Counted from the first letter of the stretch, positions 1 through 13,900 are shown. The stretch: DNA of 64,000 bases from Beroe forskalii (GCA_011033025.1 WFMF01000062.1:434001-498000), one strand, 5' to 3'. Notes: a model not told the origin generated them from the sequence alone. Program-made: numbers and translations.

Positions 1-190
1 GACTTTATAGCTAACGGACTTTAAAGCTAAACCGGTCAAAATAGCTGAATTTTGATTTAGCTATATCGTCCGCAGTTCGGACTATTTAGCTAAATCTTTC
101 TAGCTGTCCCTCCTCCCCTATCAGTTTAGGTGTTTAGCTATATAGTCTCCTCCCACCTCATCTACAGCTACATCTCCTCCAACCTCATCT
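1..190 (+). repeat. Fragment of a MITE-like repeat (GACTTTATAGCTAA family)
   Basis: The first ~150 bases (GACTTTATAGCTAACGG, then a TCGTCCGCAGTTCGGACT block) match 23,199-23,340 closely and share words with 24,236-24,338. Only one end is visible because the window starts inside or at the edge of the copy. No coding potential is seen. Confidence 0.6.
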
Positions 191-559
191 CCTACACCTA
201 CATGTACACAATTTAAGAGCTTGGCCGAGGGTGGCTCTGATTTATCTTCAAGAATGGAGGAGGTAAACTCGGAGCTTAATCAATAATCTAGTATCACTTT
301 TTTCCATCAAAGATGTTACACAGCGATAAAAACGTCGTACATTCAACCCAAAAAACATCCTCACACCGCTCACTCACACGCACTCCTCGCTCTCTCTAGA
401 CATAACATACGTACTAACTCACTGCTCGCATTACCCCACTCACACTGAACGTTAAGGTGACCGAGATTGGTCAAAAGTGCCCAAAACTGACTATTGGTCT
501 ACATTCAAAATAAAAAGTTAAAGAATATGACGTCCTTCTATGATTCTAAAATTTAAAGT
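191..559. other. Gene-free spacer
   Basis: Low-information AT-rich sequence with short CT-rich runs. No splice-flanked reading frame or structured RNA was recognised. Confidence 0.5.
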
Positions 560-2960
560 TCCTTGTGACACACTTTTCATTTTTTATTGTCCTTGACATT
601 TCATTGTCCTTGACATTTCATTGTCCTTTTGCTCTAACCAGATCCCTAGTTTTACTTGCGCCAAACCTTTCATTCGACAGTTTTATCCTGCAATTATTAA
701 TTGTGATATATCTATTATCTTGCATGTTGATGCCTAACCCAAATTATAATGCTTCCAGTTCCTTGTCGAGCCATATTTACAGTGTTTTAATATTCAACTT
801 AAAACATTAAATTGCTTTGTGATATTCCTATTGTGACTTTGTGATAAATAGTTCGTGTTTTCATCCTATCAATATCAGCTTGCTCTTTCCTTATACCTGT
901 CATCAATCGAGATATCATCGTTTTATGATCAGCTAACTGGCATTAAGTCAACCCTTAATTTCATTGCCATCGGGCAGTTTTAATTGCTGTGATATGTGTA
1001 ACATTTCTTGATGCCTTCTATGCATAACCCAAATTATTACACTTCCTCTGTCGAGCCATGTTTAAACTTTTAAACGTTAAATTGCATTAATGTGATATTG
1101 TGATGAATAACGTGTTTCATGCTATCAATATCAGTTTGCTCTTTTCTTACCTACCATCATTCGAGATGTAATTTTATCTGCCATGTGTGAGTTATGAGTA
1201 GCTTGGATTAATTCAACCCTCATGACTTTCATTCAACTGTTTTATCCTGTTATTATCTTTGATATCTTGCATGCACCAACCCAAATGTTTAAACAATAAA
1301 TTGCTCTGTTAAATAGTTACTAAGTTATATTGTGATTAATAACACAATATGCATATTGCATATTAGTTTGCCCTATCCCACCATCAATTGAGATATCATT
1401 TTATCATGCCTTAATGTGATTGTGATAGTAGCTGTGAGTAACTGTTTGTTATTTCTTGATGCCTTGTAGGCATAACTCAATTGATTATTACTCTATTTCA
1501 CTTCCTCTGTCGAGCCATTGCTTTGTGATATTCATATTGTTATGTGATAAATAATGTGCATTCATGCTATCCATATCAATAACAGTTTGCTCTTTCTTTA
1601 CCATCCATCCATCAATCGATCAGATATCATTTTATATGCCTTGTGGGCAACTAAGATTAATTCAACCCTTTCTTCCAGTTTCATTATTTCTTGATGCCTT
1701 GTATGCATAACCCAAAATATAACACTTCCTCTGTCGAGCTATGTTTAAACTTTTAAACATTTAATTGCTTTGTATTGTGATGAATAACTTGTTTTCATGC
1801 TATCAATATCAGTTTGCTCTTCGAGATGTAATTTTATCTGCCATGTGTGAGTAGCTGGGATTAATTCAACCCTCATGAATTTCATTCAACTGTTTTATTC
1901 TGTTTTAGCCTATAATTTTTTATAGGCATTTGTGATATTTTGCTTGCACGACCCAAATTATGTTTAAACATTAAATTGCTCTGTTATATTGTGATGAATT
2001 AGTGTTTTCATGCAGCTTGCTAACATATCAGTTTTCTCTCTCCTATACCATCAATCGAGATATTTTGTCATATAACCTAATTGTTATAACGGGTCTGGGA
2101 TTGACACAACTCTTTCTTTGATCGGATAATTTTATTGCTGTAGGTACTGTATTCTTTCTTGATGCCTTGTACTTGTAGATATGCATGGCCCTCTTTTGCA
2201 CTTCCTCTGTCGAGCCATTGCTTTGTGATATTGTGATAAATATCGTTTTCATACTATCCATTATATACCTACTCATATAATTTTAGCATATAAAATATAT
2301 AAATAAATATATAAATTAGCAGTTTGCTCTTTCCTTTATACCAACAATCGTCAATCAATCGAGATATCATTTTATCATGCCCTGTGGGTAGCTGGAAATT
2401 GGGATTAATCCAACTCCTCCTTTCAGTTTCATTGGATAATTTTATTGTTGTGAAGGTGTTATTTCTTGATGCCATTATATGCATAACCCAAATTATTACT
2501 TTTCGTCTGTCGAGCCATGTTTAAACATTTAAACATTGCACTACTAATGTGATATTGTGATGGATAACGTGTTCTAAGTTTCTATGTAATCAATGTCAGT
2601 TTGCTCTTTCCTTACAAACCATCATTCGTGTATAATTTTATCTGCCATGTCTTAGTAGCTAGGATTAATTGTACCCTGACTTTCACTCGATAGTTTTGAC
2701 TCGATAGCATTATTTCGTGATATTTTGTACATACTACTGTACATACCTTTACCCAAAATATCACACTCGAGCCATGTTTTTACATTGAATTGCTTTATGT
2801 GATCATATTGCGATAGATATCCATATCAGTTTGCTCTTTCTTACCTATCTACCATCAATATATCAATAATCGAGCTATCATTTTACCATGCCATATTGTA
2901 CGAGTAGCTGGGATTAATTCAACCCTGACTTTCAGTTAACACTCAACAGTTTTGTCCTTT
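560..2960 (+). repeat. Diverged tandem array of ~300-bp units
   Basis: A cycle of words recurs about every 230-450 bases: GTTTGCTCTTTCCTTACC, ATCAATCGAGATATCATTTT, GGGATTAATTCAACCCT, TTTCTTGATGCCTTGTATG, TCTGTCGAGCCATGTTTAAA, GATATTGTGATGAATAA. The GTCGAGCCAT/GTCGAGCTAT word is seen near 765, 1,052, 1,508, 1,735, 2,211 and 2,508. Units are heavily diverged with internal deletions. The array recurs at ~41.0-45.6 kb as part of the second copy of the 10-kb sequence. No protein is encoded. Confidence 0.8.
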
Positions 2961-3540
2961 TTATCATTTGGTGTTATGGTGTGCGTCAAACGAACTTGCC
3001 GAAAATATCACGCCGTGCGACAGCGCAGTTTGAGACATTTAAATGATTCGTCGTGCGAGGCGAAGCTGAGCACTCTAAATCATTTCTGCAGTGAGGTTGA
3101 GCGTCTAAAATATTACCCTTTTGGCTTTTATTTAACCGGCCCTTAAGGACAAAAATGACTTTGAGTTTTTTGTCCAAAGGGCCGGTTAAAAAAGGCCGGT
3201 TACAGTGGGGCCGGTCAAATTAAAGGCCAATTAATTTAGGTCAAATGAAACTTTTATGACTTGCCTTATACAGTGTTAAATTGTCTTGAATGGCATTATG
3301 TAACACCTAAAGCATCATATCAGACCGGGATTTGGGTCTTTTGGCGCAATTTATTAAGTATAAATGGGTTTTAATGACCATTTTAGAGCATAAAATCCTT
3401 GATCTGGTGACCACTATGAAAAATTTGTCCAAGGGGCCGGCTAAAACGGTTCAAAAATGATTCAATTTTTGTCTATAGGGCCGGTTAAAAAAGGGCCGGT
3501 TAAAAAAAGGCCGGCTGAATAAAGGCCAATAAGGTATAGT
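2960..3540 (+). repeat. GGCCGGTTAAAA-rich segment of the duplicated sequence
   Basis: The word GGCCGGTTAAAAAAGG and variants recur about eight times (3,137-3,200, 3,435-3,440, 3,480-3,520). The same segment is at 45,785-46,170. A diverged, inverted relative lies at 15,230-15,440, sharing the blocks around TTATACAGTGTT and GAAACTTTTAT. No gene is seen. Confidence 0.6.
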
Positions 3541-4254
3541 AAAACGGACCAGAAAAACTTTCATTTTCGAGCTTTTAAAGTTATCGTATTTTTGTTTTTT
3601 ATGACCAAAAACTTTTTTATGACCAATAACTGTTTATTTGGTCATTACTCCGCTTCTGGAGCTCAAGATCTAAACTTCACTTATATGAGATGTTGCTTTC
3701 ATTAAGCTCTAAATATCCTGGTACCTACACAAACATTATCTACCTTAGGAGGTGTATTTATATGGGATAAAAATATGGGGATTTTCTCAATCATTACTCT
3801 TGTTAACATATGATGATGACGTCATTTGAAATGCCATGGTGTTTGAAAGAATGGGGATTTTTATGAAAAATCTCCAAATTACAACGGACAACCTTTATAA
3901 ATAAACCTCCTAAGTTACCTACACATAATATACCTACACACAGTCTGTATTGTGGAATTTTAGTTGTTTATGCTAACCCTTTCATTTTGTGACAGTGTCG
4001 GTATGTACTATGTAATCTTGTAATATCGAGTCACATAGCGAATATAAGTGTGAATTTACACATACCTAACGAAAAAGTGTGAAGTGGAATTGGAATTGGG
4101 AATATATTTCACAGCACAATCACAATGTCAATATATATTTTAAAAATTTTCATATATGAAGAACCGTCTTGGTTGTGCTAAGGGACAGCACTTAGTCAAT
4201 CATGAAGACTGTTGGCAAGGCCAAGGCCACCCACTTAAGCACTTAAGGGAATAA

Positions 4255-4690
4255 AAATATATACAGAAAATGGAACAAATGGGGCTCAAAAAGTGAATGC
4301 AGACTGGGACAATTGGGACAAATGAGACAGAGAAGAATGGGACTCTAAAAGTGAATTGGGTCAGGAAAAATGGAACATTTGGGAAAATTGGGACAAAAGT
4401 GACAGAGACAACTGGGGCTAAAATTATTGTGTTTCTGAGCAGCAGTTTACCGAGTGTTTTTTGTCTAACAGCCTGTTACATAGCGGCACTGCAAACAAAC
4501 ACAATCAAATGTACTTTAGTATAGTAGTATGAATATAACTTGGATCAATGTGAAAAATGATAATTGACTGATTTTTTCGACTTTATGTTTGTCCCAATTG
4601 TCCGAAATGTCCAAGTTGCCCCAATTGTCCCAAGAACCAGTCCCAGAAGTAAATTGGGACGGGATCACAATTGGGGCAGTGGCACTCCCC
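4255..4690. repeat. GGGACAATT short-repeat region with both orientations
   Basis: At 4,265-4,415 variants of AATGGGACAAATTGGGAC repeat. At 4,590-4,680 the inverse words (GTCCCAATTGTCC) appear, so the two parts could pair. The duplicate is at 46,895-47,310. Translations over it are low-complexity and not credible genes. Confidence 0.55.
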
Positions 4691-4712
4691 TCATTATTTA
4701 CCGAAGTCTAAC

Positions 4713-4835
4713 ATGAAATCTCGCTCAGTTTTAGCTATTGCTATGTCTGTCCGAGAACGGGAGAAAGCTATCGACATCAAAGAACGCCGACATGTCAGAA
4801 CCCAGAAGATATCCAGCAAGGAGCCATGGAGTTGA
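4713..4835 (+). other. Possible small exon conserved in both large copies
   Basis: An open frame starting MKSRSVLAIAMSVRERE and ending at TGA encodes 40 residues rich in Arg/Lys/Glu. A good 5' splice consensus (CACTG|GTAAGC) follows at 4,845. The same frame, start, stop and donor are preserved in the second copy (47,345-47,467). No family is recognised. It might be a real small gene, an exon of a non-coding transcript, or chance preservation in a recent duplicate. Confidence 0.25.
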
Positions 4836-5052
4836 ACCACACTGGTAAGCTTTAATATTAATTGACATCGTATACAAAATTTTCCAAACAAAAGGTTTTG
4901 GTGTTTAAAATCGAACCTTTAGATATTTTCAGCTAACTTTCTAAGCATGGACATTTGTGCAACTGTACACAATAATCTTCATGGATCTTCCAAAAATTTA
5001 GCGAATTTTGAATTTTTTTGAAATTGTTTCAATTACGCTTAGGTTTATATGT

Positions 5053-8000
5053 GATGAAGCCCTTGGGCCTCACTCAAAAAGGACTTAATTTCATTTAGCT
5101 TAATGACATGTAGGCGACTTACAGAAATTACACGTTCGCTAAAACGAGCCTGGGAGGGGTATACCTAATGTACATTATAGGACAATGTACATGCATTGAT
5201 TCATTAGTTTTTTTAGTTCAGAGAATCATATAATAGTGCGTTCGGAAAAGATTGTCACTTGCAATTTTCTGGAGAAACGGCTGCCGGGAGTGACTTTTTG
5301 ATGTGATATTCGTTTTTTTCAGACATTTTTGGATTAAAATAATCGGGTTTTACCGATAACTAAGTTTTCTTAGCCAATTCTACAGCAGATTCAAATTTCT
5401 AATTATTTGCTCTGCTGTACGAAACTGACCACAAATTTCATTGTCAAAGAAAACACACTATCAACAGACCCAAGAAGTGTGAGATAATCAAAATGAGGCT
5501 GTTGCAGCACACGTGGATGCTAACCGGAACAAATAGACTGTTTTTCGTCGAGATGAAATTATCCTAAGGGTTGCTTTGACCTCAAAAAGGATATGCTCCA
5601 AATAGGGCAGTTACAACTTTTGCTCTGGCAATTGCCCAGAAATACAACATTAAGATAACTTGAAACCTCCGGTTATCGTGTTAGGCCCGGCTATTATAGT
5701 TCAGACCCTTCCGTACACGAGACAACCATTTTTAAGATTTTGACTAATTTTCTTAACATCAGAAACGTGTGTGCTAGCTGTGTACTGTATACTGCATTAT
5801 CGGTTACTGAACTGTTAAACCACACTTTTAGCTCTACTCATTATCAATAATGCAGGGTTAAATTTCCAAAAGAAATTTTTGGGATGTCAACCAATCATCC
5901 TATTCTTTAGATTTGGACCTGAAGACCTTGAATATGTCCTGAATAAAAAATCGGACTAAAAACATCAATTTAAAAGATGGAGAATTCGCCATACAGCGGA
6001 GCACCTGAAAACAATCAAAAAACAAGCTAGATGACCCACTCAAAATCTTTGTTAACACTGAAAATTTGCAATTCAGTCTGGTAGAGACCCTTACCCGACT
6101 ATCAAAAAATTTTGATATTTTTGGTCATATTTATCATTTTATGCCTGTAGTGACAATCATTTCCGAACGCCCTAGTACTTGTCCCTTTTTTCTACTAACT
6201 ATAGAGACATGGATTGATTAAAGTACAGCATTTCTGTGCTGTGGTTTGTTGATAAAATACAGACTGTGATACTGTCTCTGTTTCTGTAGTTGCAATTTGG
6301 TGTGCTCTGCAGTCTGTGGCTGGTGAGCACCTATATATGATACTTTCAAATTCAATAGCATCTTTTATTAAAAGTTGTTCGTTTCAGGTGGGATTGAAGT
6401 GATTTTCATGTACCTACTTTCACTGGACAGGCACATGACTCTGTAGTTCTAAAGTCGCGAGAACACCGCATCAGTCATCCAGTTTTGGGGCTCTCACAGT
6501 GCATGTCACTACATGAAATAGCTTTCCCTGTGAAGTACCACTACCACACAGGTTTGCTTTATTCATTTCATATCTAGGTATCATACGATAGGTTGACTCG
6601 AGTTGAAATAACAGAATTTATATATTTTGAATGGATTTTGGGGTGAAAGGAAGAACCCAGATCTATTTCACGCGCATTAGTCGAATTTGAACTCATTTCA
6701 ACGTAACCAAGTCGAAAATCCCGTGTAAATATCAATTTCTTCAAATCTCTAATTTCTACAAAACGTCAACTTGTACTCACGTGTTAAAATATGGCAAACA
6801 GATCTAATTTCGTGCATTAGTCGTATTTAAACTCATTTCAACATAATCAAGTCGAAAATCCTGCGTAAATATCAATTTCTTCAAATCCCCTTATTTCTAC
6901 AAAACGTCCGCGTGAACTCACGTGCTTTACAAGTCCATCATATATTTCCCGTCCATATTCACTGCGAGACATGGAGAAACCATAATAAGTTCAACACCGT
7001 ATCACAGAATAGGACTATAGTACAAATTGTTGTCATAAACATAATTTCAATCAATTTGCAGTTCAATTTTTGTTGTCTCGCACGACAACAATCTTCCACC
7101 AATCGCCCTGAAACTCGTTTTATAGCTAAGTCTCAAGGTCTAAAACCAGCAGATCAAAGTAAAACATAATCCAATGAAAACTCTTTGAGTTGGAGATGTC
7201 CAAAGTAGCGCAAAATAGCGTTCTATCGCAAAATACGCTATTTTAGTGGTTTTACGCGATTTTGATGACGTCATCACAGCACCCAAATAGGCTCAAACCA
7301 ACTTCCCATATAGCCTATAAGACAATTTCGCCTTAGTACAACAGACTTTGACCGGTCTCATCTCAAGATATGTCGCAGCTCTTGACATCTCATTCGTTTG
7401 AAGTTTTGTCCTATAATTTGGAAATTGATTTTTCACCGTACCTTAGAAAATCGCGTATATCTCGATGAAAAATTGAGATAGCCCAATGAACCATATGATT
7501 TTCTGAAAGCTCTTTAAATTTCCTAAAAATCATTCTGAAAAATCAGACAGCTATCTCCTTTCCTTCTTGGTGAAAAATGCGCTCAAAAATAGCCTATTTT
7601 CGCTAAAAAGAAATAAAATTTCGCTAAGTTGATGACGTCATAGTGACGTGATAATGACGTCACCATAACTTCTCTTATAGCCTATAACACTTTCCCATCT
7701 TAGATCAACAAAACCTGACCTCGATCATGGCTCTATTATTTCCTGTTCTTGAGATCTCATCGTTTCAAATTTGCTCCCAATTATCATGATATATATTATT
7801 ATTATTATATATTAACACCCTGTGACACTCAAATCTCTAACTTATACCCCTGGCCAGTTTCTTTTTTACCGCGGGGGGTTACCGCCCTGGCCAGGGCGGG
7901 AATGTAATGAAGCCCTTGGGCCTCACTCAAAAAGGAATTAATTTCATTTAGCTTAATGACATGTAGGCGACTTACAGAAATTACACGTTCGCTAAAACGA

Positions 8001-8510
8001 GCCTGGGAGGGGTATACCTAATGTACATTATAGGTACAATGTACATACATTGATTCATTAGTTTTTTAGTTCAGAGAATCATATACTTGTCCCTTTTTTC
8101 TACTAACTATAGAGACATGGATTGATTAAAGTACAGCATTTCTGTGCTGTGGTTTGTTGATAAAATACAGACTGTGATACTGTCTCTGTTTCTGTAGTTG
8201 CAATTTGGTGTGCTCTGCAGTCTGTGGCTGGTGGGCACCTATGATATACTTTCAAATTCAATATCATCTTTTATTTAAAGTTGTTCGTTTCAGGTGGGAT
8301 TAGAAGTGATTTTCATGTACCTACTTTCACTGGACGCAGGCACATGACTCTGTAGTTCTAAAGTCGCGAGAACACCGCATCAGTCATCCAGTTTTGGGGC
8401 TCTCACAGTGCATGTCACTTCATGAAATAGCTTGCCGTGTGAAGTGTACCACTACCGCACAGGTTTGCTTTATTCATTTACATATCTAGGTATCATACGA
8501 TAGGTTTTTG
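5053..8510 (+). repeat. Local tandem duplication within copy A
   Basis: The block starting ATGAAGCCCTTGGGCCTCAC and ending TCATACGATAGGTT occurs at 5,053-6,590 (interrupted by the mariner-type element) and at 7,905-8,510. Copy B has it only once (47,694-48,280). Between the two A blocks lies ~1.3 kb specific to copy A. It holds a twice-repeated segment (6,650-6,790 and 6,795-6,920) and an 18-bp perfect palindrome CCGCCCTGGCCAGGGCGG near 7,883. Confidence 0.75.
5233..6175. mobile_element. Nonautonomous Tc1/mariner-type insertion (943 bp)
   Basis: The left end ATAGTGCGTTCGGAAAAGAT and the right end, read inversely as CTAGGGCGTTCGGAAATGAT, form terminal inverted repeats of ~27 bp running into TTGTCAC. 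It is flanked by TA at 5,231-5,232 and 6,176-6,177. The empty site ATCATATACTTGTCCC is present intact at ~8,090 and ~47,870. A TA duplication fits the Tc1/mariner superfamily. No transposase frame is seen inside, so it is probably mobilised in trans or dead. Confidence 0.8.
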
Positions 8511-8660
8511 TTGAATCTCATATATTCAAATTCTAAATATCATACTAATTTACAGTATAATTTATATATTCGATTTCTTTTTCAAATTACATAATAGACA
8601 CAACAATAGACCGTCGGCAATTCATTTACATTGCTGAAACATGAAATTTCTTCTTTTCAG

Positions 8661-8818
8661 GAAATAACCACTGTACGTCTTGTAGTGGAGATGGATCAGG
8701 CACCTCTGCGCAGGCTCCTTGCACAATGCACACGGCACAGCTGATTGACTGTATAGATGGCAACAAGTGCCGTTCCTTTCCAGAACATGTGGGCTATTTG
8801 AGGATTGCGGACCTCTGA
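8661..8818 (+). other. Exon-like Cys-containing frame conserved in both large copies
   Basis: It follows a strong 3' splice site (TTTCTTCTTTTCAG). One frame reads NNHCTSCSGDGSGTSAQ and continues to a TGA, with five cysteines overall. The second copy (48,443-48,609) differs by a 9-base insertion that keeps this frame and the stop. I recognise no domain. Together with the donor at 4,845 and its counterpart it might form a spliced transcript. It could also be non-coding. Confidence 0.25.
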
Positions 8819-10979
8819 AGTATCTTGTGGGAATGAAGCCGATGTCTTAGACCTCAAGTAGCTAATATCCACACTTCATCGATCCAAGGCGAGCGGTTCT
8901 TACCCCGATATTTTACCAAACGGCGCGATATCTCTAATCATATAACGTTATCCCTAACATTAGCCAAACCCGCGTGACACTGACCCCAACCATTACCAAT
9001 AACCCTAACCCATACCCTAACGATTCGGCAATATTGCCTATTATAGTTGGAATATCATGTGGTAGTGTCGTGTGGTAAAATGTCGTGAGGTAGGTAAAAT
9101 GTCCTTTGCCCCGCGTAGTAACTGTACTATTATAGGTTCCGGAATACTCGGCCCTTATCATATCATTATATTTCTATTGGACTCTGAAATGGACAAAAAA
9201 CTCAGTTAGTTTAGGACCTAGGTACAGTATTAATAACAATGTACCTTATCAAGTTTTGAGGCACTCAAGCACATGAAACTTTCTTACTTTAGAAACGATT
9301 GGTATGTGAAAAAGGTGTACAGTATCAGTATAACTATGTTAGGGGGTGGGGGGAGGCAACGTAATTTTTGTACATTTTTTGTACATTTTTACCCAGTAAA
9401 ACTGAATATGTACAAAAAAAGTATGTACCTACAAAATTTTCAAAAATGTACAAACCCGGTACCTATACTTAGTACTTACCTATACTTTTTTCTACTCACA
9501 ATTGATAGTACTAATTATGTTCAAAAGGACAAGTCCGTATCTTTTACTGTTTTGGCCGGAGAGGGGGGTCCAGACTTTTTACCCACCCTGTAGGTTTAGG
9601 TATTTTCATTGTCAACAAGGTCCAAGTCTAGACTTTTTTGAAGTTTTGATATTCCAGGATAGGTCGCGAGAACACGAAAAATTCAATTCCATGTTCATAA
9701 CTCATGTATCTAAGTCGTATATAAAAGTATAATAATGATCATTGTAAACATTTTGAGTTGAAAAGTCTGTACCAGTTTCCTGGTGCCGTGAAAGGTTTTG
9801 AACATTTTTACCCAGGGAATCTGAAAGTGGACAAAAAATATGTACGTTAGTACAAAATGTAATGTAGAAAATTTTTAAAAAATTACGTTGCCCCCCCCCC
9901 CCCAGCGGTTAATTGTCGAAGTGGTGACCGTATACCACAACCTACACGGTCGAGGCGAGGCCGAGACTGTCTCAGTTGGGTTATGGACGGGGCGCACCGA
10001 GTTCATTGATTTATTTCATTTTATACCAAAGGTATACGGTCACAGCTTAGATCATCGAACCGGATTATACCCCAACCAGAAATAGCAAGAACCAATTTGC
10101 TCCGACCAACTACAGTATTTTCTTCCATTCTGATCTGACGACCCTCGCCTGAGTCAACGCCTTTAGGCCTTTATAGATTTTTGTGTACTCATTTACAAAA
10201 TTTCATTTGAGCCATTTTTAATAAAATTTCTTGGCGACCATCAGTGGTCGACTGGGATCCTGGCCCCGGATACAGTCACGGCTAGCATTCGCATTTTCTC
10301 CCCAGCCTCGATTAATTTGCTTTTAAAATTTGGCCCCGGCCCCGTTTGATGAATCACAATCCCTGCCCCAGATTTTGGGCATTTCATCTGTATGTTTCCT
10401 AAAAATTCTGTGTCATTGAACTTGAACCTAAGACTCTGCTGGTTGATTTCTGCCCTGGCCTATATAAACAAAATTTCATCCCCGGTGGACCACTGGTGAC
10501 CGCTGACCGTATACCGCAACTTAAATGGTCACTTTAAATGAGCTTGGGATAGATTTAATAACCTATATATCGGAATCTCGAATTCGATCAACAGAAAGTT
10601 TCCCTTTCGCGGGACAGAAATTACTTTTTATGTGTTATTCTTATTCTTAAAACTTAAAAGCTTTAACCCTTTAATCACTAATCAGCCTGTGATGTACCAG
10701 TCTCGAAACTGTGCAAGGCTTCTTGAAAACTAGTGGCCACATTTAGGCCTCCTGACTTCCTGAGAGGCGGTATATCCCGTCCACTTTTTGTTGACTAGCT
10801 CTAAACAGGTTTTAGACGGGTTAAGTGAAGATTTTGAAAAGAATTTGCATCTTTTTTACCAACTCTGTGACAGGTTTTGGACGGATTTTCCAGTTTCCAC
10901 ATTTCAAAACTAACTTTGAGGCCGGTTGGGGACACGTTTTCGACAAGATGCAGATGTGAAAATTTTCACATATTTTGTG

Positions 10980-13900
10980 AAAATGGTTTTGTGCGAGTTT
11001 TGAGGGCTGGAAATGTGTAAAATGGTTCAGACATGATTGTATAGCGAGTGTTACTTAGGATCGTTTTTGGGAGTTTTGAGAAGTTTTGGGCCCCAATATG
11101 GCCGAAAAAGGCCCAAAAAGGCCGAAAAATAAAGTTGCTCAAATTTGATTTTTATCGACTGGAAAGTAATTCTAGACATCCTAGGAAACATTCTGCGTGG
11201 TTTTGAGACCAAAATACGCTGTTTTCCGCCTGTGAGGGATGCATCCATTTCTGAAAAACGACCTGTAAAGTGGATGCATTTTCACAAAAAGTGTGAAAAT
11301 GGTTTTGTAAGCGAGTTTTGAGGCTGGAAATGTGTAAAAATGGTTCAGACATGATTGTAGCGAATGCAAGTTACTTAGATCGTTTTTGGGAGTTTTATAG
11401 TTTTGGGCCCCAATATGGCCGAAAAAGGCCCAAAAGGCCGAAAAATAAAGTTGCTCAAATTTGATTTTTTATCGACTGAAAGTAATTCTAGACATCCCAG
11501 GAAACATTCTGCGGTTTTTTAGATCATACGCTGTTTTCTGCTCGGATGCATTCATTTTCGAAAGATTCCAAAAGGGCATTACAGTGCGTAGGCTGTGAGG
11601 CGAGTTTTGAGTTATTGAAGTGGGTTTGAAACCCGGTTTGCGTTTTTAGCGTTTGAGGTTTTTTAAAAGGGAAAAATTTAAAAGTGAAAATAAAATTGCA
11701 GCCCTGATTTTATCGAAAAAGGGAGTAGACGAAAAATTTTTCAAGCCCGGAGGGATGCCTTTTTTGAAAAAAAGTGGATGATTGTGTTTGCGGTTGAAAG
11801 GGGCAGACAGAAGCAGCGAGAAATTTTGAGTTTTAGGTTTTTCCCAAAGGGCGAAAGGCCCGGGCGAGGAAAACTAAAAATTTTTTCCCGATTTTAGTCC
11901 GAAAAAGGGGGAAATGCGCCCCCAGGGTTTTTTAAAAAAAACTTAAAAAAGGAAAAGGCCCTGGGAGTTTTAGGGTTGAAAAGTAAAAAGGCAGCAGGAG
12001 CAACGCAGATCGTTGGGGGTTTTTTGGGTTAAAATTTAAAAAGGTCGCGTAAAAAGGTCAATTCTGATTTTTTTGACTGGGTTTTTTCATCCTGAAAAAT
12101 TTTGGGGTTTTTAGAAACTGTTTTTCTGCTCCAAAAGGGATCCATTTCTGAAACCATCTGTGCGGATGGTTCAAGTGTAAAAATGGTTTTGAGGCTGAAA
12201 TTGTGTTAGCGAATGCAAGTTACTTAGATCGTTTTGGGAGTTTTTGAGAAGTTTTGGGCCCCAATATAATTCAAAAGGCCAAAAAAATAAAGTTGCTCAA
12301 ATTTGATTTTTATCGACTGGAAAGTAATTCTAGACATCCTAGGAAACATTTTGCGTAGTTTTTGGACCGAAATTAGTAATAGAAATCAAATTTAAGCAAC
12401 TTTATTTTTCGGCCTTTTTGGGCCTTGTTCGGCCATATTGGGGCCCAAAACTTCTCAAAACTCCCAAAAACGATCCTAAGTAACTTGCATTCGCTATACA
12501 ATCATGTCTGAACCATTTTTACACATTTCCAGCCCTCAAAACTGCACAAAACCATTTTCACACTTTTGTGAAAATGCATCCACTTTTTTACAGGTCGTTT
12601 TTCAGAAATGGATGCATCCCTCACAGGCGGAAAACAGCGTATTTCGGTCTAAAACCACGCAGAATGATTCCTAGATGTCTAGAATATTTTTCAGTCGATA
12701 AAATCAAATTTGAGTAACTTTATTTTTCGGCCTTTTTTCGGCCTTTTTTCGGCCATAATAGCCCAAAACTTCAAAACTCCAAAAACGATCCTAAGTAACT
12801 TGCACCGCTATACAATCATGTCTGAACCATTTTACACATTTCCAGCCCTCAAAACTGCACAAAACCATTTTTCACACTTTTTGTGAAAATGCATCCACTT
12901 TTTTACAGGTCGTTTTTCAGAAATGGATGCATCCTCACAGGCGGAAAACAGCGTATTTCGGTCTAAAACCACGCAGAATGTTTCCTAGGATGTCTAGAAT
13001 TACTTTCCAGTCGATAAAAATCAAATTTGAGCAACTTTATTTTTCGGCCTTTTTCGGCCATATTGGGGCCCAAAACTTCTCAAAACTCCCAAAACGATCC
13101 TAAGTAACTTGCATTCGCTATACAATCATGTCTGAACCATTTTTTACACATTTCCAGCCCTCAAAACCGCACAAAACCATTTTCACACTTTTTGTGAAAA
13201 TGCGTCCACTTTTTTACAGGTCGTTTTTCAGGAAATGGATGCATCCTCATTATATGGAAAACAGCGTATTTTCGGTCTAAAACCACGCTGAATGTTTCCT
13301 AGATGTCTAGAATTACTTTCCAGTCGATAAAAATCAAATTTGAGCAACTTTATTTTTTCGGTTTTTTGGGCCTTTTGGCCTTTTTCGGCCATATTAGCCC
13401 AAAACTTCTCAAAACTCCCAAAACGATCCTAAGTAACTTGCATTCGCTATATACAATCATGTCTGAACCATTTTTTACACATTTCCAGCCCTCAAAACTC
13501 TCGCACAAAACCATTTTCACACTTTTGTGAAAATGCATCCACTTTTTTTACAGGTCGTTTTTCAGAAATGGATGCATCCTCACAGGCGGAAAACAGCGTA
13601 TTTCGGTCTAAAAACCACGCAGAATGTTTCCTAGATGTCTAGAATTACTTTCCAGTCGATAAAAATCAAATTTGAGCAACTTTATTTTTTCGGCCTTTTG
13701 GGTCTTTTTCGGCCATATTGGGGCCCAAAACTTCAAAACTCCCAAAACGATCCTACAACTTGCATTCGCTATACAATCATGTCTGAACCATTTTTACACA
13801 TTTCCAGCCCTCAAAACTCGCACAAAACCATTTTCACTTTTGTGAAAAATGCATCCACTTTTTTACAGGTCGTTTTTCAGAAATGGATGCATCCCTCACA

